NCBI GenBank assembly: GCA_964558445.1
Contig: CAZLEA010000031.1
Coordinates: 1-19,232 of the forward strand
Source of the DNA: CAYXVJ01 sp964558445
GTDB lineage: Bacteria; Bacillota; Clostridia; Saccharofermentanales; Fastidiosipilaceae
Length of the DNA: 19,232 nt
Reading direction: 5' to 3'
Of this stretch, positions 14,183-19,232 are shown one piece after another; position 1 is the stretch's first letter, and every line of letters begins with the position of its first letter. The translations under genes were made by a program, and so were the position numbers. Under the pieces are notes generated by a model that was given only the letters and a program-made list of their open reading frames with translations, did not search any database and was not told the origin of the DNA.

Positions 14183-14911
14183 TTACGCTTCGGCGATGCG
14201 CTTCGCCTCCGGCGAGACGGGTGCATGTGGGCTCACGAGTGCCTCCTTGCGCACGACGGGCTTCGCCCAACGCACGGCGTTCTTGATGATCTGTTGGACC
14301 ATCGGATGCTTGTAAGACGGATTCGTCTCGTGGCCGGGCTGGAAGTAGAAGACCTTACCAAGGCCGCGCGTCCAGGTGCAACCGGAGCGGAAGACCTCGC
14401 CGCCCGAGAACCAACCGAGGAACACGAGTGCCTCCGGTGTGGGGATGTCGAATTGCTCTCCGTACATCTCTTCTTCTTCGAGCTCGAAGTAATCCGGAAT
14501 ACCGGCAGCAATCGGATGCGTCGGATCGACGGTCCAGATGCGCTCGTGATCACCGTCGCGCCAGCGAAGGTTGCAACTGGTGCCCATCAGATAACGAAAC
14601 GGTTTGGCTAGATGAGCGGAGTGCAGAGCGATGAAGCCCATGCCGCGCTGTACATGATCGACCACACGCTTGGCGATCTCTTCTTCAACCAGGTGATGCG
14701 CATTGTGTCCCCACCAGAGGAGCACATCCGTGTCGTTCAAGACGGCTTCGGACAAGCCGTGCTCTTCGTCGGCCAAGATGGCCGTGCGGACGCTGAAGTC
14801 CTCTTCTTCGCCCAGGACTGTCGCCAAATAGGCATGTATACCGCCCGGATAGACGGCCAGTACTTCCTCTGTAATCCTTGTGTGTTCGTTCCAAACTGTT
14901 ACGCGAATCAT
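14183..14911 (-). CDS. ThuA-like protein (trehalose-utilization family)
   Basis: The 242-residue product is a clearer ThuA match than the one at 2496. It has Ile-Arg-Val-Thr-Val-Trp-Asn-Glu-His at the start, then Tyr-Pro-Gly-Gly-Ile-His, then Asp-Val-Leu-Leu-Trp-Trp-Gly-His (62-69). A Gly-Phe-Ile-Ala-Leu-His97-Ser-Ala-His100 elbow follows, then Glu-Glu-Glu-Met-Tyr-Gly-Glu near the middle, and Gly-Lys-Val-Phe-Tyr-Phe-Gln-Pro-Gly-His-Glu near the end. Relatives are linked to trehalose and disaccharide-derivative metabolism, but no reaction is firmly established from sequence. GAGGT upstream of ATG 14911 fits. It converges on the YidC-sulfatase fusion with 29 bases between stops and no obvious terminator, and it follows RecD2 on the same strand after 122 bases. 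A functional link to either is not evident. Confidence 0.88.
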   Translation of the reverse strand: MIRVTVWNEHTRITEEVLAVYPGGIHAYLATVLGEEEDFSVRTAILADEEHGLSEAVLNDTDVLLWWGHNAHHLVEEEIAKRVVDHVQRGMGFIALHSAHLAKPFRYLMGTSCNLRWRDGDHERIWTVDPTHPIAAGIPDYFELEEEEMYGEQFDIPTPEALVFLGWFSGGEVFRSGCTWTRGLGKVFYFQPGHETNPSYKHPMVQQIIKNAVRWAKPVVRKEALVSPHAPVSPEAKRIAEA

Positions 14912-15033
14912 GGCTTACCTCAAACTTTCTTACCATAGCGCTAGCGGCTATTCTTGAGCTTAGTTTAACATAAGCGAGGTGTGTTTCGGCCGGGTCGAAT
15001 GGGGCAGATATCTCGACTTGGACAAGGCCGATT

Positions 15034-17331
15034 CTATAACTCCAAGCCCGTGATGAATTCGCCGAGGTTCAGCTCCTCTTGATCGAGCGCATCAAGGCCG
15101 GACGGCTGCTCACCCTCATCTGTGCCCGACTTGTATGCCTCTTCGGCCTCCGCCAAACGATCCACAAGTCCCGTCAGGCGCTTGTTCGAATCCTCCGTCT
15201 CGATCGCTCGATTGACAGCGGATTTCTCGCCTACGATGATGATGTTCTCCTTGGCCCTCGTGAAGGCCGTATAGATCAGATTGCGTTTGAGCATCACATA
15301 GTGCGCGTTCATCAAGCAGAGGATCACGAAGCGATACTCCGACCCCTGGCTCTTGTGCACTGTACAGGCGTAGGCCCAGTCCATGAATTGGAACTGCGAG
15401 GCATCGAGGACATAGGATTCGCCGTTGAATTCGACGACCGCGAGCGTATCGTCTTCACCATCGTCATAGATCGAGAGGATGCGTCCCGTATCTCCGTTTG
15501 ATACCTGCACCATCTCCTCTTCGTCATCTAGCTTCGTAAGCTTCGTGTTGCGCATCATCATGACGCGGTCGCCTGTATGGAAGACCTTGTCACCGTAGGA
15601 TATCGACTTCGCCCCTTCTGCTACGGGATTGAGGCTCTCCTTGAGCATACGATTCAGCGCGTTCGAACCGGTCGCCGTGCGCTGGCGAAGCGGCGTCAGA
15701 CAGACCACCTCCTCATCGGATCCCGTGAACTCGATCGCCTTCAAGTAGAGCTTGTGGATCAGATCCGCTGCATCATCGGTGCTGGTTGCAGTTTGGAACG
15801 CGGACGTCTTGTTATAGATGAGGTCTGTTCGTCCCTCTCTGATCGCCTTGGCGTTCGTCGCGATCTCACTTCCCTCTTGTTGGCGAAACAGCACCGTCAG
15901 GCGCACAACCGGCACGTGACCGGACTGAATCAAGTCGTTTAGCACGTTTCCGGCACCGACCGACGGTAACTGATAGGGGTCGCCCGTGATCAAGAGCCGA
16001 CTGCCCGGCGCGATCCGTGAGAGTAGCTTGTGCATCAAATTGAGGTCGATCATCGAGGCCTCATCGATAATAATCGTTTTATAATCCAGATAGTCGTCCG
16101 GCATATCCTCGGACTCGGGGTCCAGTTGCAGCGCGCTGTGAATCGTCTTAGCTGGTCTCCCTGTCTGCTCGCTCATCCGTCTGGCGGCGCGTCCCGTCGG
16201 TGCGCAGAGCAATACCTCATCGTCTTCTTGGCCAAGGGATTCCAGAATCAACTTCAGCGTGCTCGTCTTACCGGAACCCGGGATACCCGTAAGCACCATC
16301 AGAGGCTCCGTGAAGAAGCGAATCGCAGCCTCGCGCTGTGCCGGCGCAGGCACGAAGCCAAGACGCGTGGCTGCTTCATCCACTTGCAGCGAGATCGCAT
16401 CCGCACGATCGATGATGCCCGCCATCTGTTCTTGGCGAGAGACGGCGTCTGCCGCACCGCTCTGCTCCGGGCGCTTATGCGCCTCATCTGCAGCATGGAG
16501 GAGATGGATCAAGAGTCTTGCGACATCCTTCTCCAGATAGTAGGTTACTCGGCGGTAGATCGCCTGTTCGCCGTCTGCGATCAGGAGGCCAGAGCGCAGC
16601 ATCTGATCGAGCACCTCGCCCACGATTCCCTGATTGTCGTCGTTTAGTGTCTCATGGCGCAGAAGCGACCAGGCCTTGGCGATCAATTGCTCGCGAAGCG
16701 CATGGCAGTGCCCGGACCCTTCTGTCTGCTCGAGTTCGAAGTTCAGAGCGGCGGCGACTCTGGACGGGTTGGCNNNNNNNNNNNNNNNNNNNNNNNNNNN
16801 NNNNNNNNNNNNNNNNNNNNNNNNNNNNNNNNNNNNNNNNNNNNNNNNNNNNNNNNNNNNNNNNNNNNNNNNNCCGAGGCCCTTGATCTCAGAGAGTCGA
16901 CCCGGTTCGCGATCGAGCACGTCCCAGGTATCCTCGCCGAACAAATCGACGATCTTGCGGGCGGTAACGGGGCCGCAGCCCTTGATATAAGGAGACTCCA
17001 AGAAGGCGATCATGCCCTCTTGCGATTGCGGCAGCTTCGGCATCGCGCTGTACGTCTCGATCTGATACTCCAGACTGCCGTTGAAGCTTCTCGTCGCCCA
17101 TTTGCCCGAGATGTTCAGATGGCCGCCGCGAATCTCCGAGCGTATACCCTCGCCCTTGATCACCAGACGTCGAACCTTGCGACCATCCGGCTGCACGAGT
17201 GCGTCACCCACAACATCGACGCTCCAAATGGAGAAGTCGCCCTTCTCGTAAATAGGATAGATCAAGACGGCGGTGAATTGTACGAGATCCGTCGTGCCGG
17301 TCGTTTCTGCTCCCTGCTGTGCTCCCTGCAT
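15034..17331 (-). CDS. recD2: RecD2-type ATP-dependent DNA helicase, interrupted by an assembly gap
   Basis: This is a superfamily 1B 5'-3' DNA helicase of the stand-alone RecD2 (YrrC) type, involved in repair and replication-fork maintenance. The N-terminal OB-like region (about 18-75) and helix-hairpin-helix region (about 85-150) lie before the gap. After it come the Gly-His-Cys segment, Walker A Gly-Ile-Pro-Gly-Ser-Gly-Lys-Thr (about 16262-16288), Walker B Ile-Ile-Asp-Glu-Ala-Ser-Met, Gly-Asp-Pro-Tyr-Gln-Leu-Pro-Ser-Val-Gly, and motif VI-like Cys-Thr-Val-His-Lys-Ser-Gln-Gly-Ser-Glu. The 100 N at 16774-16873 replace the rest of the hairpin region, so true length is unknown. AAGGAG lies just upstream of ATG 17331. 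Divergent from the MutS-like gene. Confidence 0.93.
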   Translation of the reverse strand: MQGAQQGAETTGTTDLVQFTAVLIYPIYEKGDFSIWSVDVVGDALVQPDGRKVRRLVIKGEGIRSEIRGGHLNISGKWATRSFNGSLEYQIETYSAMPKLPQSQEGMIAFLESPYIKGCGPVTARKIVDLFGEDTWDVLDREPGRLSEIKGLXXXXXXXXXXXXXXXXXXXXXXXXXXXXXXXXXXANPSRVAAALNFELEQTEGSGHCHALREQLIAKAWSLLRHETLNDDNQGIVGEVLDQMLRSGLLIADGEQAIYRRVTYYLEKDVARLLIHLLHAADEAHKRPEQSGAADAVSRQEQMAGIIDRADAISLQVDEAATRLGFVPAPAQREAAIRFFTEPLMVLTGIPGSGKTSTLKLILESLGQEDDEVLLCAPTGRAARRMSEQTGRPAKTIHSALQLDPESEDMPDDYLDYKTIIIDEASMIDLNLMHKLLSRIAPGSRLLITGDPYQLPSVGAGNVLNDLIQSGHVPVVRLTVLFRQQEGSEIATNAKAIREGRTDLIYNKTSAFQTATSTDDAADLIHKLYLKAIEFTGSDEEVVCLTPLRQRTATGSNALNRMLKESLNPVAEGAKSISYGDKVFHTGDRVMMMRNTKLTKLDDEEEMVQVSNGDTGRILSIYDDGEDDTLAVVEFNGESYVLDASQFQFMDWAYACTVHKSQGSEYRFVILCLMNAHYVMLKRNLIYTAFTRAKENIIIVGEKSAVNRAIETEDSNKRLTGLVDRLAEAEEAYKSGTDEGEQPSGLDALDQEELNLGEFITGLEL
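16774..16873. other. Assembly gap of 100 N inside recD2
   Basis: Exactly 100 N, the usual placeholder for a gap of unknown size. Both flanks encode RecD2 on the minus strand. The missing part should be the rest of the helix-hairpin-helix region; from family architecture I would expect more than 33 residues to be missing. Confidence 0.97.
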
Positions 17332-17365
17332 CCTAAACTCCTTAGTCTATTGGCTCAAAACCGTT

Positions 17366-17393
17366 ATAATAAGTCTATGCAATTATACCGCAA
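17366..17393 (-). promoter_or_regulatory. Possible recD2 promoter
   Basis: On the minus strand TTGCGG (17393-17388) and TATTAT (17371-17366) are spaced by 16 bases and lie 35 or more bases upstream of the recD2 ATG. The match is moderate. The plus strand also has TATAAT (17365-17370) that might serve the MutS-like gene, but with a poor -35. Confidence 0.3.
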
Positions 17394-17430
17394 TCTTGTC
17401 CGGTCGCCTTGCGGCCCTGGGAGGTAAACC

Positions 17431-19232
17431 TTGTACCATAGAGAATGCCAAGAACTAGACCTCGAGATCCAATCACTCGACCATCGCCTCAATCGCCTGG
17501 CCACCTTGCGCCTAGTCTCCGCGCTCAGCGCAATCGCCCTCGTCTTCGCGGCGGCGCTAATCCCGTTGCGACCGCTCTACTACCTGGCCTTGCTCCCGTT
17601 TCTTATCTTCATGATCTTCTTGCACAAGTTTCGCCAAACGAGAGATACCAGGGCATATAAACAGGCGCTCCGACTGGTCTATCAGGCCAGAAGCGATCGG
17701 CGCGGCACGGCTTGGACCCGCTTCCCGGACAACGGTCAAGCACTCCTCGACCGCCTGGAAACTGCTGCGACCCGTGACCCTGTGGCCCTGCATCGCTACC
17801 ATCTGGCCCGAGACCTCGACGTACTCGGCCCCGACTCACTCTATCAGCGCCTGTCGCTATGCTTCTCAGCTGAAGCCAAGCAGGAATTAGCCGATATGCT
17901 CCTGACCATAGACCCGGTAGAGTCCGAACTTCGAGAGCGCCAGGCTGCGGTACAAGAACTCTCGGACAAAGACAGCTTCAGCCTCGAGATGGCAAGCCTC
18001 ATCTTGCTTGCCAAGCAGAAGGCCTCGCCGAAGCTGCAGCAGACAGCCGATCGCTTCATCCGTCTTGCCAAATCCGGCCCTCGTACTACCGTGCCAAGCC
18101 TACCCTATCGCCTGACGCTCATCATACTGCCGCTCATGACCCTGCTCTCGATTCTCTCGATGCTACTCTTCCCCGCAATCAAGACGCTGCTTGATATAGC
18201 CCTCATCTTGATGGGCGCACAGCTCCTGATCGCCTTCTTCGGTCTCCGCAAGATCAGCTCCGAGCTGGACGGCCTCGATGCCTTCAGCCGTCATCTAGAC
18301 CTCTATCGCAGCATGATCGACAAGATTCAGGCGGAGGACTTCCGCTCCGATCTGCTACGCAGGCAGCAAGCGAGCCTGGTCGATGAGGCGAATCGCTCTG
18401 CCGCCTTATCTCTTACGGAACTTGGCCGTCTGAGCAGCCAAGTAGCCGCGCGCAAGAACAGCATGGCCTGGCTCCTCGGCAACGCCCTGTTCCTCATGGA
18501 TTTGCAGCTACTGCTTCGTTATCGGACCTGGCAGCGTACGGGCGGTGCCAGGATTCGAAGCTGGCTGGATGCGATCGCAAGCTTCGAGGCGCTCCTGAGC
18601 CTCGCGACGGCGAATCACGCTTACGAACAGTCTTGTTTGCCGAAACTCGGAACAGATAAGAGCGTGCTACGGATCGAGGAGTTGCATCATCCGCTGATCG
18701 ATTCGGCGCGCTCTGTGGCCAATCCGGTACAGATGAAGCCGGGCGCAACGATACTCACCGGTTCGAACATGTCGGGCAAAACAACCTACCTCCGCTCCAT
18801 CGGCCTCGCCCTACTGCTCGCACAAGCAGGCTGCCGAATCCCCGCTACGGACGCCGAGATCCCGCTACTGATTCTGCATAGCTCGGTGCGCGTAGACGAT
18901 AACGTATCGGCCGGCATCTCAAGCTTCTATGCAGAGATCCTACGCATCCGGGCTATGGTCGAGGCGGTCGATCAGGGACGCCCGCTCCTACTCCTGATCG
19001 ACGAGATCTTCCGTGGGACGAACTCAGAGGACCGCATCACGGGCGCCAAGGAGGCGATCCGCAGGCTTCATGCGCCGGAGGTCTATCTGATGGTCAGTAC
19101 GCACGATAGGGAACTGTGCGCGCTCGAATACGATCCCGAGATTAGAGCTGTGAACAATCACTTCTCGGAATATTATGTAGATGATAGGATTCGGTTTGAT
19201 TATAGGTTGCGTGCGGGCCGAGCCCAAACGAC
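17431..19232 (+). CDS. MutS-like ATPase with predicted membrane segments, runs off the window
   Basis: The start is TTG at 17431, set by GGGAGGT (17419-17425); an in-frame TAA at 17425 rules out anything further upstream. The frame stays open for 600 codons to the window edge. The C-terminal half is a MutS ATPase: Walker A Gly444-Ser-Asn-Met-Ser-Gly-Lys450-Thr-Thr, the signature Gly-Ile-Ser-Ser-Phe-Tyr-Ala-Glu, Walker B Ile-Asp524-Glu525, then Ser-Thr-His-Asp. The final Asp-Tyr-Arg-Leu-Arg-Ala-Gly-Arg-Ala resembles the end of the domain, so little is missing. Unlike MutS1 it lacks a mismatch-recognition domain; instead hydrophobic segments lie at about 28-45, 48-65, 228-247 and 252-270, suggesting membrane anchoring. 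MutS2's Smr domain is not seen. Its role in repair is unproven. Confidence 0.88.
   Translation, partial: MYHRECQELDLEIQSLDHRLNRLATLRLVSALSAIALVFAAALIPLRPLYYLALLPFLIFMIFLHKFRQTRDTRAYKQALRLVYQARSDRRGTAWTRFPDNGQALLDRLETAATRDPVALHRYHLARDLDVLGPDSLYQRLSLCFSAEAKQELADMLLTIDPVESELRERQAAVQELSDKDSFSLEMASLILLAKQKASPKLQQTADRFIRLAKSGPRTTVPSLPYRLTLIILPLMTLLSILSMLLFPAIKTLLDIALILMGAQLLIAFFGLRKISSELDGLDAFSRHLDLYRSMIDKIQAEDFRSDLLRRQQASLVDEANRSAALSLTELGRLSSQVAARKNSMAWLLGNALFLMDLQLLLRYRTWQRTGGARIRSWLDAIASFEALLSLATANHAYEQSCLPKLGTDKSVLRIEELHHPLIDSARSVANPVQMKPGATILTGSNMSGKTTYLRSIGLALLLAQAGCRIPATDAEIPLLILHSSVRVDDNVSAGISSFYAEILRIRAMVEAVDQGRPLLLLIDEIFRGTNSEDRITGAKEAIRRLHAPEVYLMVSTHDRELCALEYDPEIRAVNNHFSEYYVDDRIRFDYRLRAGRAQT

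Noticed and set aside
15014..15047. Inverted repeat CTTGGA...TCCAAG around the recD2 stop as a terminator
   Set aside because: Only 6 bp, an 18-base or longer loop, and no T-run on the transcript side.
16654..17427. 257-residue plus-strand ORF spanning the N gap
   Set aside because: It is antisense to recD2 and its continuity depends on reading through undefined bases.
1..19232. CRISPR arrays, tRNA/rRNA genes, transposases or phage genes
   Set aside because: None was recognised. The only tandem repeats are the coding His-tail units and the short 10-base pair at 6764.

Overview
The window looks like a chromosomal stretch from a member of the Bacillota, most likely a Clostridia-like gut or digester bacterium, and probably a metagenome or draft assembly because it holds a run of exactly 100 N. 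The evidence is AGGAGG-type ribosome binding sites on almost every gene, a YugP-type zinc peptidase, HxlR and RecD2 proteins, and a LicC/LicA phosphocholine module. The coding sequence is moderately GC-rich. The first 300 bases are visibly more AT-rich than the rest.

Layout. Bases 1-865 hold a small secreted protein gene broken by a frameshift, then a lipoprotein. An HxlR-type regulator (1121-1510) converges on an esterase (1535-2323, minus). A ThuA-like gene and uronate isomerase uxaC form an operon (2496-4619) behind a promoter with a 20-bp near-perfect palindrome at its start site. A strong bidirectional terminator separates uxaC from a convergent gene for a 680-residue protein that ends in a 33-residue, 23-histidine tail. 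Next come a YugP-like membrane zinc peptidase (minus) and, divergent from it, an Fe/Mn superoxide dismutase.

The centre of interest is a four-gene operon at 8476-14153. It starts from a near-consensus promoter with an inverted-repeat operator. It encodes a LicC-type choline-phosphate cytidylyltransferase, a LicA-type choline kinase, a membrane-anchored CDP-glycerol glycerophosphotransferase-like protein (PF04464 type), and an 896-residue fusion of a YidC/Oxa1-like membrane domain to an alkaline-phosphatase/sulfatase-superfamily domain. Neither LicD nor a choline transporter is present in the window. The first two enzymes should make CDP-choline. The last two are the best candidates for polymer assembly or phospho-headgroup transfer at the membrane. 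The YidC-like domain lacks the arginine that defines the insertase groove, whereas the phosphatase-fold domain keeps its metal and nucleophile residues. This suggests an envelope-polymer modification machine rather than a protein insertase.

The right end holds a second ThuA-like gene (minus), a RecD2 helicase (minus, interrupted by the N gap), and, divergent from it, a MutS-like ATPase with four predicted membrane segments that runs off the window from a TTG start. No tRNA, rRNA, CRISPR array or insertion sequence was recognised.
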